A stretch of DNA of 64,000 nucleotides from NCBI RefSeq assembly GCF_001648155.1, contig NZ_CP015199.1:1436501-1500500 (forward strand), read 5' to 3'. The translations under genes were made by a program, and so were the position numbers. The stretch comes from Chryseobacterium glaciei (lineage in GTDB: Bacteria; Bacteroidota; Bacteroidia; Flavobacteriales; Weeksellaceae). The notes under the pieces were generated by a model. It was not told the DNA's origin and searched no databases. It worked only from the letters and a program-made list of their open reading frames with translations. This document shows, piece by piece, positions 46,406-55,260 of this stretch. Position 1 is the first letter of the stretch. The number at the start of each line of letters is the position of its first letter.

Positions 46406-46413
46406 TATTTTTG
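46406..46413 (+). promoter_or_regulatory. TAnnTTTG element directly before the recJ start codon
   Basis: TATTTTTG ends 4 bases before the recJ ATG. If it is the real -7 element, transcription starts at or very near the ATG and the mRNA is leaderless. It may also be a chance match. Confidence 0.35.
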
Positions 46414-46417
46414 TGAA

Positions 46418-48130
46418 ATGAGTCAAAAATGGATTTACAAGTCTGAACCCGATGAGGAGATAGTGGATGGATTAAGTTCGTCACTTGGTTTTGGAACTTT
46501 TGAATCTAGACTCCTCGTTCTTAGAGGGATTGACGATTATCAAAAGGCCAGAGAATTTTTCAAACCAAATCTTACCGATATACACAGTCCGTTTTTAATG
46601 GCTGATATGCAAAAAGCTGTTGAGCGCATTGCAAACGCTATTGAAAATGGTGAAAAAATAATGGTTTACGGAGATTACGACGTAGATGGAACTACTGCCG
46701 TAGCTTTAATGTACCTATACCTCAGCAAAATTGTTGAGAAAAAATACCTTGATTTTTATATTCCGGACAGAAATTCTGAAGGTTACGGAATTTCCACTGA
46801 AGGAATTGATTTCGCCAAGCAAAACGGTTTTTCGTTAATTATTGCTTTAGACTGTGGAATCAAAGCACTTGATATGATCAATTATGCTCAAAGTTTAGAC
46901 ATTGATTTTATCATTTGCGACCACCATTTACCCGGAGACGAAATTCCGAATGCGGTAGCTGTTTTAGATCCAAAAAGACGCGACTGCAGATACCCGTTCA
47001 AAGAACTTTCTGGTTGTGGAGTTGGTTTTAAATTATGTCAGGGTTTAAATACCATTTATAAACTTCCCGATGCCGAATTATTTGAATTAACAGATCTTCT
47101 GGCAATTTCTATTGCAGCTGATATTGTTTCTATGACCGGCGAGAACAGAGTTTTGGCTAAAATGGGACTTAAAATTCTTAGAAAAACGAGAAATTTAGGG
47201 TTAAGATTATTAATTCCGGAAGATAAATTATCTCATTTCGAGATTTCCAATATTGTTTTTGAAATTGCGCCGAAAATCAATGCTGCAGGAAGAATTTCCC
47301 ATGGAAAAGCTGCTGTTCAGTTGATGGTTTCGGATAATTTGAAACATGCTAACCAAATTGTTGGTGATATTATGAACCTCAATGATGAAAGACGTGAACT
47401 CGATATGAATTCTACGCTTTCTGCATTGAACCAAATCATTGAATCTCAACAACAAAGCAAACTGACAACTATCGTTTACCATCCTGAATGGAACAAAGGA
47501 GTTATCGGAATTGTTGCTTCAAGACTTATTGAAACGTATTACAAACCTACCCTGGTTTTCACCGATGGGAACAATGGTGAAATGGTAGCTTCTGCAAGAT
47601 CTGTTTCAGATTTTGATGTTCATGAAGCGTTGGACATCTGTTCAGAATATTTCCTGAAATTTGGAGGTCATCACGCTGCGGCAGGACTTTCAATGGAGAA
47701 AGACAAGTTTGATGCTTTCAAAATAAAATTTGAACAAGTTGTTACCGAAAAGATCAAAGAACATCAGAAAGAACCTTCTATTTTGATAGATTCTGAGATT
47801 CAGATTGATGATGTGAACAGAGAGTTTATCAATTTCCATAGAAAATTAGCTCCATTTGGTCCGCATAACATGAAACCTATTTTGGCGATCAAAAACCAGA
47901 AACTTTCAGGTTATGTAAAAACGATGGGGAAAGATAATAATCACGTTAAGTTTTACATTAAACAGGAATCTACAGGTCGCAATATTGAATGTGTAGGCTT
48001 CAAATTGGGTCAGTTTGTAGAAGATTTTAAAAATAAAAAATTCGATATTGTATTCACTTTAGAAGAGAATCACTGGAAAGGAAATGTGACACATTATCTT
48101 AATATTAAGGACGTAAAATTCAGGGATTAG
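46418..48130 (+). CDS. recJ: Single-stranded-DNA-specific exonuclease RecJ
   Basis: 5'-3' ssDNA exonuclease for recombination and mismatch repair. The 570 residues contain the DHH core: MVYGDYDVDGTTAVALMYLY (D-x-D metal ligands), IALDCGIKALDMINYAQSLD, FIICDHHLPGD, and the DHHA1 motif FGGHHAAAGLSM. The C-terminal OB-like region (about 455-565) completes the RecJ layout. The stop codon TAG lies inside the left inverted repeat of the adjacent element, so the element's insertion point coincides with the gene end. It is divergent from the ferritin-like pair. Confidence 0.97.
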   Translation: MSQKWIYKSEPDEEIVDGLSSSLGFGTFESRLLVLRGIDDYQKAREFFKPNLTDIHSPFLMADMQKAVERIANAIENGEKIMVYGDYDVDGTTAVALMYLYLSKIVEKKYLDFYIPDRNSEGYGISTEGIDFAKQNGFSLIIALDCGIKALDMINYAQSLDIDFIICDHHLPGDEIPNAVAVLDPKRRDCRYPFKELSGCGVGFKLCQGLNTIYKLPDAELFELTDLLAISIAADIVSMTGENRVLAKMGLKILRKTRNLGLRLLIPEDKLSHFEISNIVFEIAPKINAAGRISHGKAAVQLMVSDNLKHANQIVGDIMNLNDERRELDMNSTLSALNQIIESQQQSKLTTIVYHPEWNKGVIGIVASRLIETYYKPTLVFTDGNNGEMVASARSVSDFDVHEALDICSEYFLKFGGHHAAAGLSMEKDKFDAFKIKFEQVVTEKIKEHQKEPSILIDSEIQIDDVNREFINFHRKLAPFGPHNMKPILAIKNQKLSGYVKTMGKDNNHVKFYIKQESTGRNIECVGFKLGQFVEDFKNKKFDIVFTLEENHWKGNVTHYLNIKDVKFRD

Positions 48131-48548
48131 GTTTTAGGAATCAGCTTTTAGGTTTTAGCAATGGGAAATTATAAGGAATTAATTGTTTGGCAGAAATCTG
48201 TAGCGCTTGTAACAGATATTTACTCCAGCACAAAGAATTTTCCTAAAGAAGAAATTTACTGTCTTACGAATCAAATTCGTCGTTCATCGATTTCAATTCC
48301 GTCAAATATTGCTGAAGGACATTCTAGAAGATCTCAATTAGATTATATCCAATTTTTAAAAATTGCCCGTGGAAGTTCTGCTGAATTGGAGACACAATTA
48401 CTTATTTCTAAAAATTTAAATTATTTAAATTTGGAAGAGTTTCAAATTCTCGATGAAAAGTTAACGGAAATATCAAAGATGTTGAATGCAATAATTTCAA
48501 AACTACAAACCATCCCTAAACCCTAAAAGCTTATTCCTAAGCCCTAAT
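48126..48548. mobile_element. Inverted-repeat element carrying a four-helix-bundle gene (element 1)
   Basis: 423 bases bounded by 39-base imperfect inverted repeats: 48126-48164 and the reverse complement of 48510-48548, identical at 33 of 39 positions. Each arm is built of TTTTAGG-like heptamers (TTAGG..TTTAGG..AGCTTTTAGG). The four-helix-bundle gene starts with its ATG inside the left arm and stops inside the right arm, so the element is little more than the gene plus its ends. It lies between recJ and nadD, with recJ's TAG in the left arm. The same family of gene within terminal inverted repeats is known as the intervening sequence of some bacterial 23S rRNA genes. No target-site duplication is obvious. 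Confidence 0.65.
48161..48526 (+). CDS. Four-helix-bundle protein (23S rRNA intervening-sequence protein family)
   Basis: A 121-residue helical protein of the S23/TIGR02436 four-helix-bundle family, related to the Avd accessory protein of diversity-generating retroelements. Diagnostic segments are ELIVWQKSVALVTDIYSSTK, FPKEEIYCLTNQIRRSSISI and PSNIAEGHSRRSQLDYIQFL. The family forms pentameric barrels that bind nucleic acid in studied cases; its cellular role outside rRNA introns is unknown. No reverse transcriptase or variable-repeat gene is nearby, so this is not a retroelement. A second member lies at 58068-58469. Confidence 0.92.
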   Translation: MGNYKELIVWQKSVALVTDIYSSTKNFPKEEIYCLTNQIRRSSISIPSNIAEGHSRRSQLDYIQFLKIARGSSAELETQLLISKNLNYLNLEEFQILDEKLTEISKMLNAIISKLQTIPKP

Positions 48549-48553
48549 GAAAT

Positions 48554-49138
48554 ATGAAAAAGATCGGTTTATTTTTCGGTTCGTTTAATCCAATTCATAT
48601 TGGACATCTGATTTTGGCTAATTATATTTTAGAAAATTCAGATATGGAAGAATTGTGGTTTGTGGTAAGTCCACAAAACCCTTTCAAGGACAAAAAATCT
48701 TTATTGAAAGACCATAACAGATTGGATATGGTACAACTTTCCATTAAAAATTATCCTAATATGAGAGCTTCTAATGTGGAATTTTCTCTTCCAAAGCCGA
48801 GTTATACGATTGACACACTGACTTATCTTCATGAAAAACATCCAGACTATTCTTTTAGTTTAATTATGGGTGAAGATAATCTGAGCAGTTTACACAAATG
48901 GAAAAACTATGAAACGTTGATCAAAAATCATCATATCATTGTTTATCCAAGAGTTTTTGATGGAGAGAAAAAAGATTCTGATTATCTTCAAAATGAAAAT
49001 ATTTCTTTAATTAAAGCTCCGGTTATAGAACTTTCTGCAACGGAGATCCGAACGATGATTAAAGACGGTAAAAACGTAAGACCTATGCTGCCTCCGGAAG
49101 TTTTTGATTATTTGGACGGTAGTAATTTTTATAAATAA
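48554..49138 (+). CDS. nadD: Nicotinate-nucleotide adenylyltransferase
   Basis: Makes deamido-NAD from nicotinate mononucleotide and ATP in NAD synthesis. At 194 residues the length is typical. The nucleotidyltransferase motif is GLFFGSFNPIHIGHLILANY, and the C-terminal ATP motif is ELSATEIRTMIKDGKNVRPM. Other family segments are WFVVSPQNPFKDKKSLL and FSLIMGEDNLSSLHKWKNYE. It begins 5 bases past the inverted-repeat element and 7 bases before a gene for an unknown secreted protein. Confidence 0.97.
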   Translation: MKKIGLFFGSFNPIHIGHLILANYILENSDMEELWFVVSPQNPFKDKKSLLKDHNRLDMVQLSIKNYPNMRASNVEFSLPKPSYTIDTLTYLHEKHPDYSFSLIMGEDNLSSLHKWKNYETLIKNHHIIVYPRVFDGEKKDSDYLQNENISLIKAPVIELSATEIRTMIKDGKNVRPMLPPEVFDYLDGSNFYK

Positions 49139-49144
49139 GAAGAA

Positions 49145-49948
49145 ATGAAATTCTATCTATTTTTATTCTTTGCTTTTATCCAACTTTCTTTATTTGGGCA
49201 AGATACTTTAGCTTCAAAAGAAGACTCCATAAGAAAACAGCGTGAAATAAAAGCAAAGCAATGGTTTCTGGAAAAGCAAAAATATAATCACGAAAGATGT
49301 AGCAAAGATTCCATAAGAGCTGTAAATGATTCAAAAACTCAAAATAAATATTTTATAAATACACCAGCTCCAAGTGGAGATGAATTTCCAGCAGAAGAAG
49401 AACTTAAAATTTCTTTGAATAAATATAATATCATTTGGGGTGGAACATGGATGGGCAGTGATATTGGAGGATACTCACCTAATTCATGCTATAATCGTTA
49501 TATGACAGAGTTTACTGAAGATAAATTTGGTCAAGTCTTTATTGATGAATTGGTGAGGCAGTCTATTTTGAGTTATGCAGTTAAGAATCCTACTATACTT
49601 TTTGAACATAATGACCATCTAGATTGGATGTATGAGGGAAATTATTCTATAGCTGATAAATTGCTTAATGAATGTTTTTTCAAAAAATTCAATTATCCAA
49701 CTAATTATAAAACTTCCTCAAAAGAAAACGAATCATTTACTGAGGTGGGGTTAGAGTTAGACGAAAATACAAATGTTTTAAAAATAAATGGGTTTAAACA
49801 TCATATTGTAAATAATTATAATCAACAGTTTATTCCATATTTCGAAAAAAGAATTAGAAATTTCATAGAATCGAGTAACTTTACTCTTTCATCAAGGGCT
49901 GCTTTATATAATGGCACAAGAACTTCTTTCAAAATCTATTATAAATAA
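49145..49948 (+). CDS. Exported protein of unknown function
   Basis: A 267-residue protein I do not recognise. It has a signal peptide (MKFYLFLFFAFIQLSLFG|QD), then a highly charged segment to about 60 and a mixed alpha/beta remainder with WGGTWMGSDIGGYSPNSCYN and two further cysteines. It starts 6 bases after nadD and ends 5 bases before a small membrane-protein gene, so the three may share a transcript. No homologous motif gives a function. Confidence 0.6.
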   Translation: MKFYLFLFFAFIQLSLFGQDTLASKEDSIRKQREIKAKQWFLEKQKYNHERCSKDSIRAVNDSKTQNKYFINTPAPSGDEFPAEEELKISLNKYNIIWGGTWMGSDIGGYSPNSCYNRYMTEFTEDKFGQVFIDELVRQSILSYAVKNPTILFEHNDHLDWMYEGNYSIADKLLNECFFKKFNYPTNYKTSSKENESFTEVGLELDENTNVLKINGFKHHIVNNYNQQFIPYFEKRIRNFIESSNFTLSSRAALYNGTRTSFKIYYK

Positions 49949-49953
49949 CTTAA

Positions 49954-50292
49954 ATGGACTTCATCGATAAAATATTCTCAAAATATTCTCAGGAAAAAAT
50001 CATTAAATGGTTTAAACAAATCTGCGTGGCAGAAGCAATTTCCTGTGTTTTATTATATGGAGTTGCCATGATCTGGATTCGTTATGATGAAAATTTATAT
50101 TCCATCATTTTCATAAGTGTTATTGGAAGTTTGCATGGACTTTTCTTTACCCTTTATCTTTTACTTTGTCTTCCGGCAAGAAAAATTTATAATTGGGATG
50201 ATGAAGATTTTGTCTTCGCATTATTATCCGCTTTCTTTCCTTTCGCGACTATCTGGGTTGATAAAAAATTAGCTCGTTTCGATAGAGAATAA
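49954..50292 (+). CDS. Small membrane protein of unknown function
   Basis: A 112-residue protein with three likely membrane helices (AEAISCVLLYGVAMIWI; SIIFISVIGSLHGLFFTLYL; FVFALLSAFFPFATIWV). The segment between helices 2 and 3 is CLPARKIYNWDDEDF. The layout is close to DUF3817-type small membrane proteins (I-W-x-R...H-G...F), which is a guess from pattern rather than a search. It is last in the nadD gene group. Confidence 0.65.
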   Translation: MDFIDKIFSKYSQEKIIKWFKQICVAEAISCVLLYGVAMIWIRYDENLYSIIFISVIGSLHGLFFTLYLLLCLPARKIYNWDDEDFVFALLSAFFPFATIWVDKKLARFDRE

Positions 50293-50451
50293 AATTTATT
50301 TTCAACAATTTCATATTTCGCTGTAACAAAATCATTGTTACAGTTGTCTTATTATGTAGAAAATCAAAGTACATCAAAATTTCTATTTAAATTTTAACCA
50401 CTGTAAATCAACATGTTAAAATAATCATTAAAATATTTTTACTACTTTGTA

Positions 50452-50483
50452 TTGCAAGATACTAAATTTATTACATATCTTTG
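50452..50483 (+). promoter_or_regulatory. Promoter of the outer-membrane barrel gene at 50536
   Basis: TTG at 50452-50454, a 21-base spacer, and TATCTTTG, a perfect match to TAnnTTTG. The transcription start would be near 50490, giving a 45-base leader. It is the cleanest flavobacterial promoter in the window. Confidence 0.65.
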
Positions 50484-50535
50484 CAATGTAAAATAATAAC
50501 AGATACAAGCTATTAAACTCTCTAAAACGATTATC

Positions 50536-52848
50536 ATGAAAACTCAAATTCTTATCGCAGCCATATTTTTCAGCGGATTGACCTTCGCACAAGAAAAAAA
50601 ATCAGATACTTTAAAAACTAAAAGTATAGAAGGCGTTACTTTAACTAAACAGGTTTTCAAAAAACAAAGTGACCGTTTTGTGTATGATGTTGCCGCTTCA
50701 CCGGTTACGAAAGGAAATACTACTTTCGATATCTTAAAGCAAACTCCACTACTCTCTTCTACTGACGATAAAACATTGAAAATTGCAGGAAAGAATAATG
50801 CTTTAATCTATATCAATGGTAGAAAAAGCAATATGGATGCGGATTCTTTGGTTCAATTCTTAAAAAATACGCCAGCAGAAAACATTCAGAAAATTGAGGT
50901 AATTACTGTTCCGGGAAGTGAATTTCAGGTAGAATCTTCAGACGGAATCATCAATATCGTTTTAAAGAAAAAAATGAGCGACGGTTTGAGCGGAAACATG
51001 AGAATGTCTAACTCTCAAAATAAATTCAACGGAAGCAATGCGAGTTTCTCTGCAAACTATAGAAAAGATAAGTTGGGAATCAGCGCTAATTTGAGTGGTG
51101 GTGAAAATATCCAAGGACAATCTTATGTGCTAAGAAACGGAAACGATTTATCCTCAAACGAATCTGTAGGTGACATTAATGATCCTAACAAAAATCTTGG
51201 AGGTTATTTAAACATTGATTATCAATTGAATGACAACAGCAATTTAGCTCTATCATGGAATACTTGGGCGAATAAAAGTTATAATTCTACCGTAGATTTG
51301 TTTAATACAACCAGATCTTACGACAAAAAGAATGACGATTACGTTATGAACTACACAAGATCCAGAAACAAAGAAGATGCAAGATCTTATAATAATTCTG
51401 TCAATCTAAACTATGAATTGAAAACGGATTCTTTAGGTAGTAAATTAAACATTAATGCCGCTTATTTAAACTATAAAAGATTTCAGTTTACAGACAACAG
51501 AACAATCCTTTCTGATGTTTATGGCAACGACATAAGATTGGGAAGACAGACATTTCAGGATCTTCCACAGATCATCAATAACTTTTCAGGAACCGTTGAT
51601 TATAACAAAAAATTCAAAAATGATTTCACTGTATCTGTAGGAGGAAATTACAACAAAACAAAAACCAATAACGATACAAAAAACAATACTCTTGATTATG
51701 CTTACGATAAATTCGGGAATTTACAAGGCATAACAAATACACCAACGCCCAATCACTTTGTTTATAATGAAAATATCTACGGAGTTTATTTAACGCTTGA
51801 AAAGAAATTTAACGATAAATTTTCAGGAAAAGTGGGAGCGAGATATGAAATTACAAACAGTGTAGGAACATCGGACAACGCAGCCACTCCGGATCTTCAG
51901 AGAATTGAAAGAAAGTATAATAACTTGTTGCCTTATGTAAGTTTTAATTATGCAATCAATGATAAAAACAATATTTCTTATGCCTTTTCAAGCAGAATGA
52001 GAAGACCGAGCTTCTGGGAAATAAATCCTGTAAGAAACATCCTGACAGAAGATAATTATACTCAAAATAACCCTTTTGTGAAAGCATCTTCAACTTATAA
52101 TCAGGAATTAACGTATATGTTTAATAGTTCTTACTTCCTGATATTAAACCACTCATTATATAAAGATGTAATTACACAGGTTCCGTTACAGCGAGATATT
52201 TTGAAAAAAAGACTGGATGAAATGGGAAATCCTGTTTTAGATGAAAACAATCAACCCATCATGGATCCTCACAAACAACTTAGATATATCCGTACCAATT
52301 TTGGAGACAAGCAGGAAATGTCTGCAATGTTAGGTATTCAGAAAACATTCTTTAAACAATATTTAACAGCTAATTTCAACATCGGACTTCAACATAATAT
52401 TAATAACGGAAGTTTAAGTGTTGACCCAACTTCAGGAGATGTTTTCCCTACTTATGAAAATAAAATACGTTCTACGAGTATCGTTATTCAAACCAATAAC
52501 ACGATTCGTTTAGACAAAAAGAAAACTTGGTTCTTAGGCGTAAATTATTTCTATGTTGACAAACAACAAATCGAATTGGGGATGTTAAAAGATCTAATGA
52601 GCTTAGATTTAAGTTTAAAGAAAAACTGGAACGACTGGACATTCGCTGTAAACGTAAGCGATGTATTTAGAACAAACGTTGTTGAAATTGAAGATTACCA
52701 AGACAACGGAAACTACAATTACGTAAAAAACGATCAGTTCAGAAGAGGAGTAACTGTGAGCATTACTTATAACTTCGGAAACCAGAAAGTGAAAAAAGTA
52801 AGAGACATCGAAGGAGCTTCTGACGCCATCAAAAGCAGAACAAGATAG
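50536..52848 (+). CDS. Outer-membrane beta-barrel protein, TonB-receptor-like
   Basis: A 770-residue protein with a signal peptide (MKTQILIAAIFFSGLTFA|QEKK). Residues about 25-150 are a plug-like domain with FDILKQTPLLSSTDDKTLKI, YINGRKSNM and EVITVPGSEFQVESSDGIIN. The rest is a barrel with alternating-strand segments ending in SITYNFGNQKVKK. The N-terminal carboxypeptidase-regulatory domain typical of SusC proteins is absent. It resembles the outer-membrane beta-barrel (OMP_b-brl) group. No SusD-like partner is nearby, so the transported ligand is unknown. A similar barrel protein lies at 59990-62161. Confidence 0.88.
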   Translation: MKTQILIAAIFFSGLTFAQEKKSDTLKTKSIEGVTLTKQVFKKQSDRFVYDVAASPVTKGNTTFDILKQTPLLSSTDDKTLKIAGKNNALIYINGRKSNMDADSLVQFLKNTPAENIQKIEVITVPGSEFQVESSDGIINIVLKKKMSDGLSGNMRMSNSQNKFNGSNASFSANYRKDKLGISANLSGGENIQGQSYVLRNGNDLSSNESVGDINDPNKNLGGYLNIDYQLNDNSNLALSWNTWANKSYNSTVDLFNTTRSYDKKNDDYVMNYTRSRNKEDARSYNNSVNLNYELKTDSLGSKLNINAAYLNYKRFQFTDNRTILSDVYGNDIRLGRQTFQDLPQIINNFSGTVDYNKKFKNDFTVSVGGNYNKTKTNNDTKNNTLDYAYDKFGNLQGITNTPTPNHFVYNENIYGVYLTLEKKFNDKFSGKVGARYEITNSVGTSDNAATPDLQRIERKYNNLLPYVSFNYAINDKNNISYAFSSRMRRPSFWEINPVRNILTEDNYTQNNPFVKASSTYNQELTYMFNSSYFLILNHSLYKDVITQVPLQRDILKKRLDEMGNPVLDENNQPIMDPHKQLRYIRTNFGDKQEMSAMLGIQKTFFKQYLTANFNIGLQHNINNGSLSVDPTSGDVFPTYENKIRSTSIVIQTNNTIRLDKKKTWFLGVNYFYVDKQQIELGMLKDLMSLDLSLKKNWNDWTFAVNVSDVFRTNVVEIEDYQDNGNYNYVKNDQFRRGVTVSITYNFGNQKVKKVRDIEGASDAIKSRTR

Positions 52849-52891
52849 AAAACAATCATTATCATTCTTCATATAAATTATTTTGTACAGT

Positions 52892-52919
52892 AACTCGTTG
52901 AGAAATCAGCGAGTTTTTT
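52892..52919 (+). terminator. Terminator of the outer-membrane barrel gene
   Basis: AACTCGTTGA / TCAGCGAGTT stem with one mismatch and a GAAA loop, followed by TTTTTTA. It ends only 8 bases before the next gene's start codon. Confidence 0.85.
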
Positions 52920-52926
52920 ATCTTTA

Positions 52927-53790
52927 ATGTCTATGAAAAACTTAATTGTAATTTTCGGGTGCTTCTTTATGTTGCTGTTCACTACAAGCTGTAGGAAAAA
53001 AACTATAAATCTCGGTAAGGAAATTTCTTTTGAAAGCGAGGAAAATGTTTCTTATGGAAAAGATTCAGAACAAAAAATGGATCTTTACATTCCGAAAAAC
53101 AGTTTAAATTCTAAACCTGACGTTTTTATCATCATACATGGCGGCGGATGGCGTGGTGGAGAAAAATCTCATTTATCATTCTTCACTTTATCAATGATGC
53201 AGAAATTCCCGAATCATATTTTTGCTAATATTGATTATCGATTGGCTTCAACTTCACGTTTTGCAATCCCAAATCAGACCGAGGACATCAATAATACAAT
53301 GCTTTATTTAGAAAAAACATTACAATATAAACCCAAATTCATTCTTTTAGGAAACAGCGCGGGCGGGCATTTATCCATGCTTTATGCTTATAAATTTGAT
53401 CAGGCTAGAAAAGTAAAAGCAGTGATTAATATTGTTGGCCCATCCGATTTGTCTGATCCCAATTTTAAAAAATATACGGATTATTCTTTTGTTGAAAAAC
53501 ATTTAATTGATCCTAAAAGTCTTTCCTCTGATGTATCAATGATGAATTTTGCCAGTCCGACACATTCGATAAACAGCACTTCAGCTCCAACACTTTCCTA
53601 TTATGGAAATAATGATCAGATCATCCCATTATCTCAAAAGCAAATATTAGATTCTCTTTTAAATAAAAACAAGGTCGTTAATGAATCTTTCGAATTCAAT
53701 GGCGGACATCTTGATTGGGACAAAAAAAATAATGCTTCTTTTTTAATGAATAAAATTGATGCGTTTTTGAAAAAAATTGATAAGAAATAA
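52927..53790 (+). CDS. Alpha/beta-hydrolase lipoprotein (carboxylesterase-like)
   Basis: A 287-residue protein, or two residues shorter if the second ATG is used. A lipobox follows the signal (MLLFTTSC), so the mature protein is lipid-anchored. The oxyanion motif HGGGWRGGEK and the nucleophile S144 in GNSAGGHLSM are typical of the BD-FAE/hormone-sensitive-lipase-like esterases. The acid is probably in NNDQIIPLSQ and the histidine in NGGHLDWDK. The substrate could be an acetylated sugar or ester; not determined. It begins within a few bases of the upstream terminator, so its leader is very short or its promoter overlaps that hairpin. Confidence 0.88.
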   Translation: MSMKNLIVIFGCFFMLLFTTSCRKKTINLGKEISFESEENVSYGKDSEQKMDLYIPKNSLNSKPDVFIIIHGGGWRGGEKSHLSFFTLSMMQKFPNHIFANIDYRLASTSRFAIPNQTEDINNTMLYLEKTLQYKPKFILLGNSAGGHLSMLYAYKFDQARKVKAVINIVGPSDLSDPNFKKYTDYSFVEKHLIDPKSLSSDVSMMNFASPTHSINSTSAPTLSYYGNNDQIIPLSQKQILDSLLNKNKVVNESFEFNGGHLDWDKKNNASFLMNKIDAFLKKIDKK

Positions 53791-53803
53791 TTTTGAAAAA
53801 ATC

Positions 53804-53836
53804 AAACCTAACAGGTTTTAAAAACCTGTTAGGTTT
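53804..53836. repeat. Long perfect palindrome between convergent lipoprotein genes (family D)
   Basis: AAACCTAACAGGTTTT and its exact complement, 16 bp each, separated by one base. The minus-strand side is followed by a T-rich run, so it can end the serine-hydrolase transcript; the plus-strand side lacks a U-run. I recall near-identical palindromes as common intergenic repeats in flavobacteria, so it may be both repeat and terminator. Confidence 0.75.
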
Positions 53837-53871
53837 AGAGAAAAACTGCTTAATTCAGCAATTCTTTATTT

Positions 53872-55086
53872 TTAATATCCCAGTACTTTTTTCACTTCAA
53901 GACCTGTGACATTTAACGTATTCAAGCATTTTGTAAAATTAGCAGTACTGCTCAAATCCCAATATGGTAATAATACAATCACAGAAACATCATTCGTTGG
54001 ATCATAAGTCATTAAGGATAGATAGCCTTCTGTTGCTCCGTTATGACCATATCCGATGCCTGCAAAATTAGAACATCCCAACGCATATCCGGAAGTTGTA
54101 GCCGCCCCTTTGCTCGTTCTCATCAGTTCAGCACTTGAAGCATATAACACATTTTGACCTTTCATTAAACTTCTGATATAATCTGTAAGCATCACCATCG
54201 TTCCTACTCCATTTCCCTCTCCGATGTGGGCACTTGCGTTTTTTTGATCGGTAATTTCGTTATGATTGGCATATTTAATAAAACCTTTTACGTAAGGTGA
54301 AGGCAATTGTTTATCAGATGCTAACTCAGGAAACTTGATACCAAGAGGTTTTTTTGTTCCCGGGCCAACAATTTGATCATACATGTAATCTCCATATGTT
54401 TTTGAAGAACTTGTCTTTTGAGAATAGATCCTTGCAATAATCTCGCTTAAAATAGCAAATCCTGTGTTTGAATAATGATAAACAGAATTTGGAACTCCAT
54501 AGGTAAGGTTATGATCTTTCAAAATTTTGACATATTCACTTGCCGTAAACTGATGATCTGGGAAATTTTCTAGCATATAATCTGTATACGTTTCACCATT
54601 CACGTCATATTGAGAAGGATCATTCGTTACATCATAAATTCCGGCATTGTGCTGTAAAATCTGACGAATGGTTATAAGATTCTTATTCGGAAAATCCCAA
54701 TCTGCAACATCCGGCGTGTAAGGAACAGTCGTTCCCGGAATATTTGCTGTGATTTTATCATCAAGTTTAAGCCAACCGTCTTGCATCATTTTCAAAATAG
54801 CGGTTGAAGTAAAGTTTTTTGTATTGCTCGCAAAACGAAAATATGTATTTGGAGTAACAACAGAACCATTTGTTCCTTTAATTGTACTAAAATAAGTTCC
54901 TTTTGGAGAAACGACATAAACGCTTAACGAAGGAACATCAGTATTAAGATCCTTTTGAAGGTTGGCATGAATATTCTTCACAGCTGCATCCACTTCAATT
55001 TGATAATTTTTTTCAGCCTCATTATCACTACAACCTAAAATAAAAGGCAGGAATAATGAAAGTGACAGAAGTTTAAGTTTTTTCAT
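53872..55086 (-). CDS. Serine hydrolase lipoprotein (class C beta-lactamase / D-alanyl-D-alanine peptidase fold)
   Basis: A 404-residue protein with a lipobox (FLPFILGC). The catalytic SxxK motif is S87-N-T-K90, the second motif is YSN in YHYSNTGFAIL, and the third HNG in GYGHNGATEGY replaces the KTG of penicillin-binding proteins, as in esterase-type members. A beta-lactamase activity is therefore uncertain; a peptidase or esterase is as likely. It is single, convergent with the alpha/beta-hydrolase lipoprotein gene. Confidence 0.9.
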   Translation of the reverse strand: MKKLKLLSLSLFLPFILGCSDNEAEKNYQIEVDAAVKNIHANLQKDLNTDVPSLSVYVVSPKGTYFSTIKGTNGSVVTPNTYFRFASNTKNFTSTAILKMMQDGWLKLDDKITANIPGTTVPYTPDVADWDFPNKNLITIRQILQHNAGIYDVTNDPSQYDVNGETYTDYMLENFPDHQFTASEYVKILKDHNLTYGVPNSVYHYSNTGFAILSEIIARIYSQKTSSSKTYGDYMYDQIVGPGTKKPLGIKFPELASDKQLPSPYVKGFIKYANHNEITDQKNASAHIGEGNGVGTMVMLTDYIRSLMKGQNVLYASSAELMRTSKGAATTSGYALGCSNFAGIGYGHNGATEGYLSLMTYDPTNDVSVIVLLPYWDLSSTANFTKCLNTLNVTGLEVKKVLGY

Positions 55087-55212
55087 GGTTTAGTTTTAAT
55101 TATTTTATGCTGTAAATTTCGGCATTTTTTTTAGAAATATTTCATCTAATGGAGATTATAGATTAAAATATTCATTAATTTATTGAATATGATTATCATA
55201 CTAAAAACAAAA

Positions 55213-55237
55213 CCTCTCAGAATCAAATCCTGAGAGG
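55213..55237 (-). terminator. Terminator of the GH43 gene
   Basis: CCTCTCAG / CTGAGAGG, 8-bp perfect stem, followed on the minus strand by TTTTGTTTTT. It lies 24 bases past the stop codon. Confidence 0.87.
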
Positions 55238-55260
55238 CTTAAATAAATATCTTTAAAATG

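Noticed and set aside
48161..48526. Diversity-generating retroelement suggested by the Avd-like protein
   Set aside because: No reverse transcriptase, no template/variable repeat pair and no target gene lie in the window; the inverted-repeat structure fits the intervening-sequence family better.
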